Part shown: piece after piece, positions 51,666-60,306 of the stretch | Layout of the letters: every line of letters starts with the position of its first letter | Position numbering within the stretch: the stretch's first letter is position 1 | From: JASHUC01 sp035523875 | GTDB taxonomy: Bacteria > Pseudomonadota > Gammaproteobacteria > Steroidobacterales > Steroidobacteraceae | Assembly (NCBI GenBank): GCA_035523875.1 | Contig: DATKPY010000002.1 | Coordinates: 201,909 to 265,908 of the forward strand | DNA length: 64,000 nucleotides | Direction: 5' to 3' | Translations under genes and position numbers: made by a program | Notes under the pieces: generated by a model | What the model saw: the letters and a program-made list of their open reading frames with translations, nothing else | Databases searched by the model: none | Told to the model about the DNA's origin: nothing

Positions 51666-52501
51666 CGGGCCTCCGTCATGCGCTCGTGTCCGGCGAGATC
51701 GCGATGCGAGCGTACGTGAGCGAACCCGCGTACCACAAGCTCTCGTGCCACCTCCGGTGCCTGCGTCGCTCCATGCTCGAGGAGGAGCCAGCCGCCGCGC
51801 TCGAGGTGCTGCGGCGCCCCGCGGATGATCGTGCGCAGAGCGCTCAACGCATCGTCGCCGGGGGTGAGCGCCGCGCGCGGCTCGAACTTCAGGGGCGCGG
51901 CGTCGAGCACGGGGTCTTGCGCCGCGATGTACGGGGGATTGCTGATGAGCAGGTGAAAGCGCCGGCCGGCGAGCGGCGCGAACCAGTCGCCCGAGAGGAA
52001 CTCGACGCTCGCGATACCGAGTGAGGACGCGTTGCGGCGCGCGGTCGCGAGCGCGCCCGCGGAGGTGTCGGTCGCGACGATGTGCCAGCCGGGACGCTCG
52101 CGGGCGAGCGCGAGCGCGATGGCGCCGGAGCCGGTGCCGAGATCGCCGATCGCGCCGTCCGTCGCGGCGCGCAGCGTAAGCGCACGCTCGACCAAGAGCT
52201 CGGTCTCGGGGCGTGGGACGAGCACCGCGGGGCCCACCGCGAGCTCGAGCGACCAGAACTCGCGCGCGCCGATCACGTAGGCGAGCGGCTCGCCGCTCGC
52301 GCGGCGCTCGATGAGCGTGAGGTACGCCTCGCGCTCGTGCGGCTCGCACCGCTCCTCGGGATGAGACCTGATCTTGGCGCGATTCATCCGCAGCGCGTAC
52401 GCGAGCAGCACCTCGGCATCGAGCTGCGCACCCGGGTGCGCGCGCTCGAGCCGCTCGCGGCCCGCCTGCAGCAGCTCGACGGTGGTGGGGCGCGCTGTCA
52501 T
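51656..52501 (-). CDS. prmC: Release-factor glutamine methyltransferase
   Basis: A 281-residue enzyme (HemK) that methylates the Gln of the GGQ motif of RF1 and RF2. SAM motif IGDLGTGSGAIALALA and catalytic NPPY in LLISNPPYIAAQ are present, with RPETELLVERAL between the N-terminal helical domain and the core. Usually directly follows prfA; here prfA is 3.4 kb upstream on the same strand with oppositely oriented genes between. Confidence 0.96.
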   Translation of the reverse strand: MTARPTTVELLQAGRERLERAHPGAQLDAEVLLAYALRMNRAKIRSHPEERCEPHEREAYLTLIERRASGEPLAYVIGAREFWSLELAVGPAVLVPRPETELLVERALTLRAATDGAIGDLGTGSGAIALALARERPGWHIVATDTSAGALATARRNASSLGIASVEFLSGDWFAPLAGRRFHLLISNPPYIAAQDPVLDAAPLKFEPRAALTPGDDALSALRTIIRGAPQHLERGGWLLLEHGATQAPEVARELVVRGFAHVRSHRDLAGHERMTEARWG

Positions 52502-52517
52502 CGGGCGCGATTGACCT

Positions 52518-52523
52518 TAGAAT
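52518..52523 (+). promoter_or_regulatory. -10-like TAGAAT placed for a leaderless mRNA of the membrane-protein gene
   Basis: TAGAAT ends 7 nt before ATG 52531. CTGTCA at 52495-52500, 17 bp upstream, matches four of six -35 consensus bases. No Shine-Dalgarno sequence between. Confidence 0.45.
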
Positions 52524-52530
52524 TCATCCG

Positions 52531-53286
52531 ATGCCTCCGCCTTCCTTATATCCCCCCACCCAGCCGCAGTCGATCAGCGAGGTGCTCAACTCGGGCTTCA
52601 CGATCTTCCACACGACGCTCGGCCGCTCAATCCCCTACGGGCTCGCCGCGGTCGTCGCGGCGCAGCTGCCGAATCTGCGCGGGCTCAGCGCGGCGCGGAC
52701 GCTATCACCGCTCGCGCGCGGCGGTCCGGCGTGGTGGACCTGGTACGCCTCGGGGATGCTCGTGAGCATGCTGATCTCGAGTGCGCTCGTTCTCAGGCAG
52801 AGCGCCCTCGCGGCAGGGCGGCGCGCTTCGCTTGCAACGGAGCTGCGCACGATGCTCGCGCGGCTTGCCGACCTGATCGCGCTTGCCCTCTTCGCGCTCA
52901 TCGCGCTCACGCTCGGCCTTGCGCTGCTCGTCGTGCCGGGCGTGTATCTCGCCGTGCCGCTGTGCCTCGCGGTGCCCGCGCTGCTGCTGCGCCCGCTCGG
53001 TCCGCTCGCCGCGCTCATCTGCTGCGCGCGGCTGGTACGCGGGCATTGGTGGCGTACGGCGCTCATCCTCGCCGTCACGGGCCTCGTCATGATCTCCATC
53101 TACGCGCTCTGCGCCATGCTGACGGCGTTCGCGATCTCGGCTCTCGGCATCCGCGATCTCGAGCGCGTCGCAGCGATCTCCGCGGCCGTCGGGATCGCCG
53201 CGGGGGCGCTCGCGGTGCCGTTTTTCTGGGCCATGATGCTCGCGACGTTCGCCGAGCTCAGCGTGCGGCACGCACCGGGTGCGTGA
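52531..53286 (+). CDS. Integral membrane protein of unknown function
   Basis: A 251-residue protein with five or six hydrophobic segments. The stretch LLVVPGVYLAVPLCLAVPALLLRPLGPLAAL, followed by RLVRGHWWRTALIL, resembles the repeat seen in YciC-like and glycerophosphodiesterase-membrane-domain-like families (P-G-x-Y ... P ... S-x-x-L-x-x-G-x-W-R). N-terminus is Pro-rich and cytosolic. Its stop is 15 nt before the response-regulator gene, so the two may be expressed together. No function can be given. Confidence 0.7.
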   Translation: MPPPSLYPPTQPQSISEVLNSGFTIFHTTLGRSIPYGLAAVVAAQLPNLRGLSAARTLSPLARGGPAWWTWYASGMLVSMLISSALVLRQSALAAGRRASLATELRTMLARLADLIALALFALIALTLGLALLVVPGVYLAVPLCLAVPALLLRPLGPLAALICCARLVRGHWWRTALILAVTGLVMISIYALCAMLTAFAISALGIRDLERVAAISAAVGIAAGALAVPFFWAMMLATFAELSVRHAPGA

Positions 53287-53288
53287 GG

Positions 53289-53294
53289 TAACAT
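53289..53294 (+). promoter_or_regulatory. -10-like TAACAT placed for a leaderless response-regulator mRNA
   Basis: TAACAT ends 7 nt before GTG 53302, in the 15-nt gap after the membrane-protein gene. No -35 is obvious. Confidence 0.3.
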
Positions 53295-53301
53295 TCTCGC
53301 C

Positions 53302-53991
53302 GTGCGCCTGCTGCTCATCGAGGACGACCAGGAAGCCGCGCAGTTCGTGCTCAAAGGACTGCGCGAGAGCGGTTACACGATCGAGCATTCGGCCGACGGG
53401 CGCGAGGGGCTCTTCCAGGCGACCGAGGGTCGCTTCGATCTCATCATCACGGACCGGATGCTGCCGCACATGGACGGGCTTGCGCTCGTGAAGTTTCTGC
53501 GCGAGCAGGGCGTGCGCACCCCGGTGCTGGTGTTGAGCGCGCTCGGCACCGTCGATGACCGGGTGCAGGGCCTGAAGGCGGGCAGCGACGACTATCTCAC
53601 CAAGCCCTTCGCCTTCTCCGAGCTGCTCGCCCGGGTCGAGGCGCTGCTGCGGCGAAGCGTGGCACCGGACAACTCGCCCACGCGGCTCAAGGTCTCCGAC
53701 CTCGAGATGGACCTTTTGAGCCGCCGCGTGTTGCGCGCGGGGCGCGAGATCGAGCTCACCGCGCGCGAATTCAAGCTGCTCGAGTTCCTGCTGCGCCACG
53801 CGGGCCACGTGGTGACGCGCACCATGCTGCTCGAGGGCGTGTGGGACCTGCACTTCGACCCGCAGACGAACCTCATCGACGTACACATGAGCCGCTTGCG
53901 CCAAGCGGTCGACAAGGGCTTTGCGCGGCCGCTCATTCATACGGTGCGCGGCGCCGGCTACGTGATTCGCGATGAAGATCAATCCGCTTAG
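53302..53991 (+). CDS. OmpR-family response regulator (PmrA/QseB/TctD-like)
   Basis: A 229-residue regulator: receiver domain with ED (7-8), phospho-acceptor D51 in LIITDRMLPHMDGL, LSALG and YLTKPF, then a winged helix from about 132 (LTAREFKLLEFLLRHAGHVVTRTMLLEGVWDLHFDPQTNLIDVHMSRLR). The DNA-binding domain has the sequence style of the QseB/PmrA/CusR branch. The GTG start lacks a Shine-Dalgarno sequence. Overlaps the kinase gene by 20 nt. A PmrA/QseB-type box upstream of the PsiF-like gene 2 kb away is a possible target. Confidence 0.92.
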   Translation: MRLLLIEDDQEAAQFVLKGLRESGYTIEHSADGREGLFQATEGRFDLIITDRMLPHMDGLALVKFLREQGVRTPVLVLSALGTVDDRVQGLKAGSDDYLTKPFAFSELLARVEALLRRSVAPDNSPTRLKVSDLEMDLLSRRVLRAGREIELTAREFKLLEFLLRHAGHVVTRTMLLEGVWDLHFDPQTNLIDVHMSRLRQAVDKGFARPLIHTVRGAGYVIRDEDQSA

Positions 53992-55348
53992 AACCTCCGC
54001 ATTCCGCCTCGCCCTGGGGTACGGGGTGATCTTCACGTTCGGCGTGAGCGCGCTCCTCGTGTCGATCTATCTGCTCACCAAGACGGTGCTCAACAACGAG
54101 ATCGACGCCGTGATCGCCGCGGAGCTCGAGGGGCTCACCGACGAATACAACCGCTTCGGCTTGAACGGCCTCGCCGACGAGCTCACCTGGCGCACGGACA
54201 GCTGGGGACGGACGGGCGCGGTCTATCTCCTCGTCGACAGCCACCTCGCCAAGGTGGGCGGAAACCTGCTCGGTTGGCCGTTCGCCGGCATTCCGCGCGG
54301 GCGGTGGTCGGAGTTCTACCTCGATGCGCGCGGCACGAACGACGAGCAGGTGCGCCATCCGGTGCGCGCAAGCGTGAGCCTGCTTCCGGACGGGCATCGG
54401 TTGCTGGTCGGCATGGACGTGAACCAGGAGCGCGGCTTCGTCTCGACCTTCCGCACCGCGACGCTCTGGGGCATCGGACTGACCGCGCTCGTCGGGGTGC
54501 TCGCCGGATCGTGGCTGAGCCGCGGACTCACGCGGCGCGTGCAGAGCGTCGCCGAGACCTGCGATGCCATCGTCGGGGGCGATCTGTCGCGGCGCATGCT
54601 GGTCACGGGCGCGCGCGATGAGTTCGACGCGCTCGCCCAGGCGGTCAATTTCATGGTCGATCGGCTGGCGGAGAAGACCCAGCTCCTGCGCGCCACCTTC
54701 GACAGTGCCGCCCACGATCTGCGCGCGCCGCTCTACCGGTTGCGCGGCCGGCTGGAGGACACCCTGCGCGATCCGAACGCCGATCAGTCGGTGCGCGAGC
54801 GCATCGATGCCTCGCTCCAGGAGCTCGACCACGTGCAGCGCACGCTCTCCACGCTCCTCGAGATCGCGCAGGCCGAATCGGCCATCTCGGTCGCGCACAG
54901 CACGCCGGTCGATCTCGGCGAGCTCGCCTCCGACATGGCGGAGCTCTACGAGCCCGCGGCGCGCCAGCGCCAGCTGCAGCTCACGGTGAGGAAGGACACG
55001 CGCTGCGAGGTGCGCGGCAACCGCCAGCTGCTCGCGCAGCTGCTCGCGAACTTAGTGGAGAACTCCCTCAAGTACGTACCGGCCGGCGGGCACATCGATG
55101 TGGAGGTGGAGCAGGCGGGCGCGGGCTCGAGGCTCATCGTCGCGGACAGCGGTCCGGGAATTCCGGAAAGCGAGCGCTCACACGTGCTTCAGCCGTTCGT
55201 GCGATTGCCCTCGGCGGCCGCGTCCACCGCCGGCACGGGTCTCGGGCTCAGCCTCGTCGCGGCGATCGCCCGGCTCCACCATGCGCAGCTCGCCCTCGAG
55301 GACAATGCCCCGGGCCTGCGCGTGGTGCTCAGCTTCGGGTCGGTGTAA
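53972..55348 (+). CDS. Sensor histidine kinase partner of the 53.3-kb regulator
   Basis: A 458-residue membrane kinase: TM1 about 15-37, a periplasmic sensor of about 125 residues, TM2 about 165-184, HAMP about 182-235, HisKA with H248 in AAHDLRAPLYRL, and HATPase (NLVENSLKY N-box, DSGPGIPE, GTGLGLSL). DHDLRxPL-type H-box is typical of the CusS/PmrB-like group. The signal is unknown; the periplasmic domain has no recognisable fold. Convergent with the PsiF-like gene. Confidence 0.92.
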   Translation: MKINPLRTSAFRLALGYGVIFTFGVSALLVSIYLLTKTVLNNEIDAVIAAELEGLTDEYNRFGLNGLADELTWRTDSWGRTGAVYLLVDSHLAKVGGNLLGWPFAGIPRGRWSEFYLDARGTNDEQVRHPVRASVSLLPDGHRLLVGMDVNQERGFVSTFRTATLWGIGLTALVGVLAGSWLSRGLTRRVQSVAETCDAIVGGDLSRRMLVTGARDEFDALAQAVNFMVDRLAEKTQLLRATFDSAAHDLRAPLYRLRGRLEDTLRDPNADQSVRERIDASLQELDHVQRTLSTLLEIAQAESAISVAHSTPVDLGELASDMAELYEPAARQRQLQLTVRKDTRCEVRGNRQLLAQLLANLVENSLKYVPAGGHIDVEVEQAGAGSRLIVADSGPGIPESERSHVLQPFVRLPSAAASTAGTGLGLSLVAAIARLHHAQLALEDNAPGLRVVLSFGSV

Positions 55349-55366
55349 CCGAGCCTGCCCGCGCGC

Positions 55367-55744
55367 TCAGTGCCCGGAGCCCGAGTGCGGGGGCGGTGCG
55401 CGTGCCGCGCTCACGGAGGCGGCAGTGCGCGCGGGCGGCGCGGCGCGCCGCACGCCCATGCAGCTTTGAATGAATGCATCGCGCGCGCTTCCGTGCAGGT
55501 GCTTGGTGCGCGCCGCCGAGTCGCAGCGTCTGAGCCTCGAGGGATGCGCGGTGCCGCTCGGCGCGGCCGGCTCGGCCTCGAGCGGGGGTTGCGCGGTGAC
55601 GGTCGCGGGATGAGCGCCCGTCTCATCGGCGCTCGGCTCGTTGACCAGCGTCACCAGCGCGGCCGCGGCGATGAGCGCGCAGAGCGCCCCCCCGGATCCC
55701 GCCGCGATTCTCCACGTGCGCACAGCCCACCCCGCGACTCTCAT
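55367..55744 (-). CDS. Small exported PsiF-like protein
   Basis: A 125-residue protein with an N-terminal hydrophobic segment (about 11-33), an Ala/Pro-rich linker, one cysteine-bounded element C74...C95 (CDSAARTKHLHGSARDAF then IQSC), and a low-complexity tail. That element matches the repeat of phosphate-starvation-inducible PsiF proteins, C-x-x-x-A-x5-L-x-G-x-x-R-x-x-F-x-x-x-C; PsiF usually has two repeats. Role unknown. ATG 55744 is preferred (AGGG about 8 nt upstream) over GTG 55753. Convergent with the two-component genes and behind a PmrA/QseB-type box. Confidence 0.65.
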   Translation of the reverse strand: MRVAGWAVRTWRIAAGSGGALCALIAAAALVTLVNEPSADETGAHPATVTAQPPLEAEPAAPSGTAHPSRLRRCDSAARTKHLHGSARDAFIQSCMGVRRAAPPARTAASVSAARAPPPHSGSGH

Positions 55745-55778
55745 GCGCGCCACCCTAGAGAGCGCACCGTCTCGCCAG

Positions 55779-55806
55779 AATTAACGCCGCATTAAGAAAA
55801 GTTAAG
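55779..55806 (-). promoter_or_regulatory. PmrA/QseB-type box and -10 for the PsiF-like gene
   Basis: On the - strand CTTAA-CTTTT-CTTAA (55806-55792) is a perfect CTTAA-N5-CTTAA direct repeat, the binding site of PmrA/QseB-type response regulators. Seven bp downstream TTAATT (55784-55779) could be the -10, so the box takes the -35 position as in activated promoters. TTAA-rich sequence stands out in this GC-rich window. The neighbouring two-component system is the obvious candidate controller. Confidence 0.6.
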
Positions 55807-55875
55807 TGCGCGTCACCGGAGTGCCGCCGAGGGCGTTCGGAGCGCCCTGCGGCGCGTCGGGCGCATTGGACATAT

Positions 55876-56964
55876 TCACGAGGCAAGCCCCTCCGCGGCG
55901 AGCTGCTCGGCCTGGTGCTCATGCTGCAACGCGCCGATCAGCTCGCCGAGCTTGCCGTCGAGAACGTCGCCGAGCTTGTAGAGGGTGAGATTGATGCGGT
56001 GATCGGTCACCCGGCCCTGGGGAAAGTTGTAGGTGCGGATCCGCTCGGAGCGGTCTCCGCTCCCCACCTGCAGACGGCGCGAGCGCGCCTGCTCGCTCTG
56101 CTGGCGCTCCTCCTCGGCGGCGCGCAGGCGCGCCTTGAGCAGCGCCATCGCGCGCGAGCGGTTCTTGTGCTGCGAGCGCTCGTCCTGGCACTCGACGACG
56201 ATCCCGCTCGGCAGATGGGTGATGCGCACCGCGGAGTCGGTCTTGTTGACGTGCTGACCGCCGGCACCGGAGGCGCGGAACGTGTCGACGCGCAGCTCCG
56301 CCGGATTGAGCTCCACCTCGTCGAGCTCTTCGAGCTCGGGGAGGATGGCGACGGTGCACGCCGAGGTATGGATGCGCCCCTGAGCCTCGGTCGCCGGCAC
56401 GCGCTGCACGCGGTGCGTGCCGGATTCGAACTTGAGCCTCGAGAAGGCCCCTGCCCCGGCGATGCGCGTGATGATCTCCTTGTAGCCGCCGTGCTCGCCG
56501 GCACTCTCGCTCAGGACCTCGACCGCGTAGCCCTGCGACTCCGCGTAGCGTGTGTACATGCGCAACAGATCGCCCGCGAACAGGGCGGCCTCATCGCCTC
56601 CCGTCCCCGCGCGGATCTCGAGGAAGACGCTGCGCTCATCGCGCGGGTCCCTGGGGATGAGCATTTGCTTGAGCTCGTTCTCCACGGTCTCGAGCGCCGC
56701 GCGCACCTGTGCAGCCTCCTCGGCCCCCAGGGTGCGCATCGAGGGATCCGCATCCGACTCGAGCTGCTGCGCGGCCAGGAGCTCCGTCTCGAGCGCGCGA
56801 AAGCCGCGGTAACGGTTGGCGAGGGGCTCGAGCCGCGCGTACTCCCGCGAAAGATCGCGGTACTGCTGCGAGCGGCCGGCGACCTCGGGATCGGTGAGCA
56901 GACGGCCCACCTCCTCGAAGCGATCGAGCATCCGGTCCAGCCGCTGGCGAATGGATTCCTTCAT
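55876..56964 (-). CDS. prfA: Peptide chain release factor 1
   Basis: A 362-residue RF1 (E. coli 360) that ends translation at UAA and UAG. Stop-codon recognition motif PAT in VPATEAQGRIHTSA and the catalytic GGQ in GAGGQHVNKTDSAVRITHLPSG are present. ATG 56964 (MKESIRQRL) matches other RF1 starts; GGAG lies about 13 nt upstream, and ATGs at 56976 and 56994 are in frame. In pseudomonads hemA precedes prfA; no hemA is present here. Confidence 0.96.
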   Translation of the reverse strand: MKESIRQRLDRMLDRFEEVGRLLTDPEVAGRSQQYRDLSREYARLEPLANRYRGFRALETELLAAQQLESDADPSMRTLGAEEAAQVRAALETVENELKQMLIPRDPRDERSVFLEIRAGTGGDEAALFAGDLLRMYTRYAESQGYAVEVLSESAGEHGGYKEIITRIAGAGAFSRLKFESGTHRVQRVPATEAQGRIHTSACTVAILPELEELDEVELNPAELRVDTFRASGAGGQHVNKTDSAVRITHLPSGIVVECQDERSQHKNRSRAMALLKARLRAAEEERQQSEQARSRRLQVGSGDRSERIRTYNFPQGRVTDHRINLTLYKLGDVLDGKLGELIGALQHEHQAEQLAAEGLAS

Positions 56965-57009
56965 GGCGCGCGGCATTCTCCGTCGATCATGCATTGCGGC
57001 GAAAGAGGC

Positions 57010-57017
57010 TCTATAGT
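57010..57017. promoter_or_regulatory. Two-way -10 (CTATAG palindrome) between prfA and the TPR lipoprotein gene
   Basis: TCTATAGT reads TATAGT on the + strand (57012-57017), ending 7 nt before ATG 57025, and TATAGA on the - strand (57015-57010), upstream of prfA. No clear -35. Confidence 0.45.
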
Positions 57018-57024
57018 GGCTCGC

Positions 57025-58716
57025 ATGGCTTCACCCCGGCTCCTCGCGGCGGCCGCCGCGACCCTCACCTTGTCGCTCCTCGCAGCAGGCTGCCACACCG
57101 CGCCACCGGTTCGCCCGCAGGCCCAATCGGCGCGCGATACGAGCGCACTCACGGTGACGGCGGAGGCCGCCCTGCAGAAGGGCGATTGCCGCACCGCCGC
57201 CGAGGACTACGCCGCCGCGGCGGACGGCGGGACGGTCGACCTCGCGCGGCGCGCGAGCCAGGTGGCGCTCGCGTGCCAGGATTTCCCGGCCGCTTGGCAG
57301 GCCGCCCGGCGCTGGCACACCCTGGCGCCGGCCGATCGCGACGCCTCGCTCATCTATGGGACGGTCGCGCTCACCCTGTATCGCGTACCCGCGGCGCGCA
57401 GTGCGTTCGCGCCGATCGTGAAGGCCACGGGTCCGCGCGCGACGCGTGACACGATCGCACTCATCGAGCTCTTGAGCGACGACCCCGATGTCGGCGCGAG
57501 TCCGGCGTTCGCCGCGCTCGACAGTGCGGTGGATGCGAAATCCGCCGCGCCGCCCCTGCTGGCGGCCTTCGGTGAGCTCGCGCTCGAGGCGTACGACTTC
57601 TCCCGTGCGGAGCTGCGCGCGCGCGAGGTGCTCGCGTCGAACGCGGACTCGAGCAGCGGCCTGCGCCTGCTCGCGCGCGTTCGCGCGCTCGAGGGGGATG
57701 CCCCGGGAGCGCTCGCGGCCGCCCGCCAGGCGACGCAGGCGGACCCGAGCGGCAATGCCTTCGAGGTGGCGGATGTGCTCACCGACCTCGGTCGGCTGGA
57801 GGAGGCGCGCCAGGAGCTCGAGCGGCTGCGCAGCAGCGACGTCGCGGTAAGCGAGATCGATCAGCGGCTCGCACTCCTCTCCTACGAGAGCGGAGATCTC
57901 GCCGATGCCAAGCGGCGTTTCACCGCGCTTCTCGATCACGGCGAGGCGAGCGCCTCGGCGCTCCTCTACCTGGGCGACATCGCGGCGCGCTCGGGAGATG
58001 AGGACACTGCGCTCACCGACTACCGGCAGCTGAGCGATACCTCGATGGCGCTCAGGGCGCGCACGCGCGCGGCGCAGATCCTCGCCGATCGCGGCAAACG
58101 GGGTGAGGCGCTCGATCTGCTCGACAGCTACGAGAGCGAGCACCCCGAGGGCGCGGTCGACGTGGCGATCGCGAAGGCGGACCTGCTTGCCGATCACGGC
58201 GATGCGGCCGGGGGCCTGCCGATCGTCGCGGCCGCGCTGCAGCGCTTTCCGCAGCAGCCGCGCCTCGAGTACGAGCGCGCGACGCTGCTCGAGCGAGCCG
58301 GGCAGGTCGACCAATCGGTGAAGGCATTCGAGGGGCTGCTGCGCGGGCGCCCGGGCGACCCGAATCTCCTCAATGCGCTCGGCTACACGCTCGCGGACCA
58401 CCATCTGGAGCTCGGGCGCGCCGAAGGCCTGATCCGCCGCGCGCTCAGCGCCGAGCCGGACAACCCGGCGATGCTCGACAGCCTCGGCTGGGTGCGGTTG
58501 CGGCGCGGCGATGTGCGCTCGTCGCTTCCGGACCTCGCGCGTGCCTACGAGATCAGCCGCGATCCGGAGATCGCCGCCCACTGGGGCGAGGCGCTGTGGG
58601 TGAGCGGACAGAAAGCGCAGGCGCGCAAGGTGTGGGCCGAGGCGCTCGCACGCAACCCCGATTCCCAGCCGCTCAAGGACACGGTGCATCGACTGGTCGC
58701 CTCCGGTACCAGCTGA
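57025..58716 (+). CDS. Tetratricopeptide-repeat lipoprotein
   Basis: A 563-residue predicted outer-membrane lipoprotein: lipobox LLAAGC with Cys23, then helical repeats throughout, the clearest TPR units near residues 325-530 (AQILADRGKRGEALDLLDSY, LLERAGQVDQSVKAFEGLL, AMLDSLGWVRLRRGDVRSSLPDL). It corresponds in position to the TPR protein upstream of lolB in Pseudomonas (PA4667 type). Probably a periplasmic scaffold; partner unknown. TATAGT 7 nt before the ATG suggests a leaderless mRNA. One base separates it from lolB. Confidence 0.88.
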   Translation: MASPRLLAAAAATLTLSLLAAGCHTAPPVRPQAQSARDTSALTVTAEAALQKGDCRTAAEDYAAAADGGTVDLARRASQVALACQDFPAAWQAARRWHTLAPADRDASLIYGTVALTLYRVPAARSAFAPIVKATGPRATRDTIALIELLSDDPDVGASPAFAALDSAVDAKSAAPPLLAAFGELALEAYDFSRAELRAREVLASNADSSSGLRLLARVRALEGDAPGALAAARQATQADPSGNAFEVADVLTDLGRLEEARQELERLRSSDVAVSEIDQRLALLSYESGDLADAKRRFTALLDHGEASASALLYLGDIAARSGDEDTALTDYRQLSDTSMALRARTRAAQILADRGKRGEALDLLDSYESEHPEGAVDVAIAKADLLADHGDAAGGLPIVAAALQRFPQQPRLEYERATLLERAGQVDQSVKAFEGLLRGRPGDPNLLNALGYTLADHHLELGRAEGLIRRALSAEPDNPAMLDSLGWVRLRRGDVRSSLPDLARAYEISRDPEIAAHWGEALWVSGQKAQARKVWAEALARNPDSQPLKDTVHRLVASGTS

Positions 58717-58717
58717 G

Positions 58718-59335
58718 ATGCGCAGCGGGGCTCGAGCGGCCGCGCTCACGGCGCTCGCCGCCATACTTGCGATGGGACTGACTCTCGCTGGTTGCGTGAG
58801 TGCGCCACCGCGGCCCGCGGTGGCGCCCCTCCCGTGGTCGCAGCAGCGCTCGCGACTGCAGGCACTCGACCCCTTCGAGCTGCGCGGGCGCGTGGCGGTG
58901 GCCGCCGGCAACGAGGGGTTCGACGCACACCTCACCTGGAACCAGCGCGGTGCGCGCAGCACGCTCGAGCTCAACGGCCCGCTGGGCGTCGGCGGCATGC
59001 GCGTCGTCGCGGATGGCGAAACGCTCAACGTCGAAACCTCGCAGGGCAGGAAGCTCGCGAGCGGGGAGGCGCGGGCGGAGCTCACCGACAAGCTCGGCTT
59101 CGAGCCACCCCTCGGGAGCCTGCGCTACTGGGTGCTCGGCGTTCCGGACCCGGCGCGGCCCTCGATCGAGACCGTGGGCGCGGACCAGCGGCTCGTTGCG
59201 CTCGAGCAGGACGGCTGGCAGATCGTGTACTCGGCGTACATGAGCGCGGGCGGCACGACCTGGCTGCCGCAACGCCTGTCGCTCACGCGCGGGGACGTGC
59301 GGGTCCGCCTCGTCGTCGAGCACTGGCAGGCCTGA
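58718..59335 (+). CDS. lolB: Outer-membrane lipoprotein LolB
   Basis: A 205-residue lipoprotein receptor that takes lipoproteins from LolA and places them in the outer membrane. Lipobox LAGC with Cys26; the mature part has the LolB pattern FELRGRVAVAAGNEGFDAHLTWNQRG ... LNGPLGVGGMRV, with the protruding hydrophobic loop region after LTDKLGFEPPLGSLRYWVLG. Length matches E. coli (207). Stop is 1 nt before ispE. Confidence 0.95.
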   Translation: MRSGARAAALTALAAILAMGLTLAGCVSAPPRPAVAPLPWSQQRSRLQALDPFELRGRVAVAAGNEGFDAHLTWNQRGARSTLELNGPLGVGGMRVVADGETLNVETSQGRKLASGEARAELTDKLGFEPPLGSLRYWVLGVPDPARPSIETVGADQRLVALEQDGWQIVYSAYMSAGGTTWLPQRLSLTRGDVRVRLVVEHWQA

Positions 59336-59336
59336 G

Positions 59337-60206
59337 GTGGGCGCCCTGGAGCGCGGTATCGAGACGCTGTGGCCGGCGCCGGCGAAGCTCAATCTGTTCC
59401 TGCACGTCACCGGCCGGCGCGCGGATGGCTATCACGATTTGCAAACGCTCTTTCAGCTCATCGATCTCGCCGACGCGGTCGCGATACGCGTGCGCGAGGA
59501 CGGGGCGATCGAGCGCGCGGCCGGAGCTCCGGGAGTCGCCGCCGAAAGCGATCTCGCGGTGCGCGCGGCGCGGGCGCTCAAGGCCGCGAGCGGCACCCCA
59601 CTCGGGGCTTCGCTGCGCTTGGTCAAGCGCATCCCGATGGGCGGCGGGCTCGGCGGCGGAAGCTCGGATGCGGCGACAGTGCTGCTCGCGCTCAACCGGC
59701 TCTGGGGCTGCGGGATGGCACTCGGGGAGCTTGCCGAGCTCGGTCTGACGCTCGGATCCGATGTGCCGGTGTTCGTGCGCGGCACCTCCGCCTGGGCATC
59801 CGGCCGCGGGGAGGCGCTCACGCCCGTCGAGTTACCAGAACGCTGGTACGTGATCGTGCATCCGGGGGTCGCCGTCCCGACCGCTACGGTGTTCCAGGCG
59901 CCTGAATTGACACGAAATACCCCGGTCATCACAATACGCGCCTTTTTCGAGGCGGGCGGCCGCAACGATTGCGAGCCCGTCGTAAGATCGCTCCATCCGG
60001 AGGTCGGTGAGGCGCTCGATTGGCTCGGCCGCTTCGCACCGGCCCGCCTGACCGGCACGGGATCGTGCATCTTTGCCAGCTGGGCGACGGCGAGCGAGGC
60101 CGAGCGCATCGCAGCGCGGGTGCCGGACCGCTGGCGCAGCTACGTCGCGCGTGGGTTGAATGTCTCGCCGCTCCATGTCGCGCTCGAGCGCGACGGGTAT
60201 CCTTGA
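59337..60206 (+). CDS. ispE: 4-Diphosphocytidyl-2-C-methylerythritol kinase
   Basis: A 289-residue GHMP kinase of the MEP isoprenoid pathway. Motifs: WPAPAKLNLFLHVTGRRADGYHDLQTLFQLID (substrate), the ATP loop PMGGGLGGGSSDAATVLLALN, and LTGTGSCIFA near the end. Length matches E. coli (283). GTG start 59337 directly follows lolB, the conserved lolB-ispE arrangement. Confidence 0.96.
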   Translation: MGALERGIETLWPAPAKLNLFLHVTGRRADGYHDLQTLFQLIDLADAVAIRVREDGAIERAAGAPGVAAESDLAVRAARALKAASGTPLGASLRLVKRIPMGGGLGGGSSDAATVLLALNRLWGCGMALGELAELGLTLGSDVPVFVRGTSAWASGRGEALTPVELPERWYVIVHPGVAVPTATVFQAPELTRNTPVITIRAFFEAGGRNDCEPVVRSLHPEVGEALDWLGRFAPARLTGTGSCIFASWATASEAERIAARVPDRWRSYVARGLNVSPLHVALERDGYP

Positions 60207-60221
60207 GACCGCAACACATGC

Positions 60222-60296
60222 TGGGGTGTCGCCAAGTGGTAAGGCAGCGGGTTTTGATCCCGCCATTCGGAGGTTCGAATCCTTCCACCCCAGCCA
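60222..60296 (+). tRNA. tRNA-Gln (anticodon TTG)
   Basis: A 75-nt tRNA with encoded CCA. Acceptor TGGGGTG pairs with CACCCCA; anticodon stem GCGGG/CCCGC holds loop TTTTGAT with anticodon TTG at 60254-60256; T-arm contains GGTTCGAAT. Discriminator G. Located between ispE and prs, the conserved place in gammaproteobacteria. Confidence 0.98.
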
Positions 60297-60306
60297 TTCG
60301 AGGACC

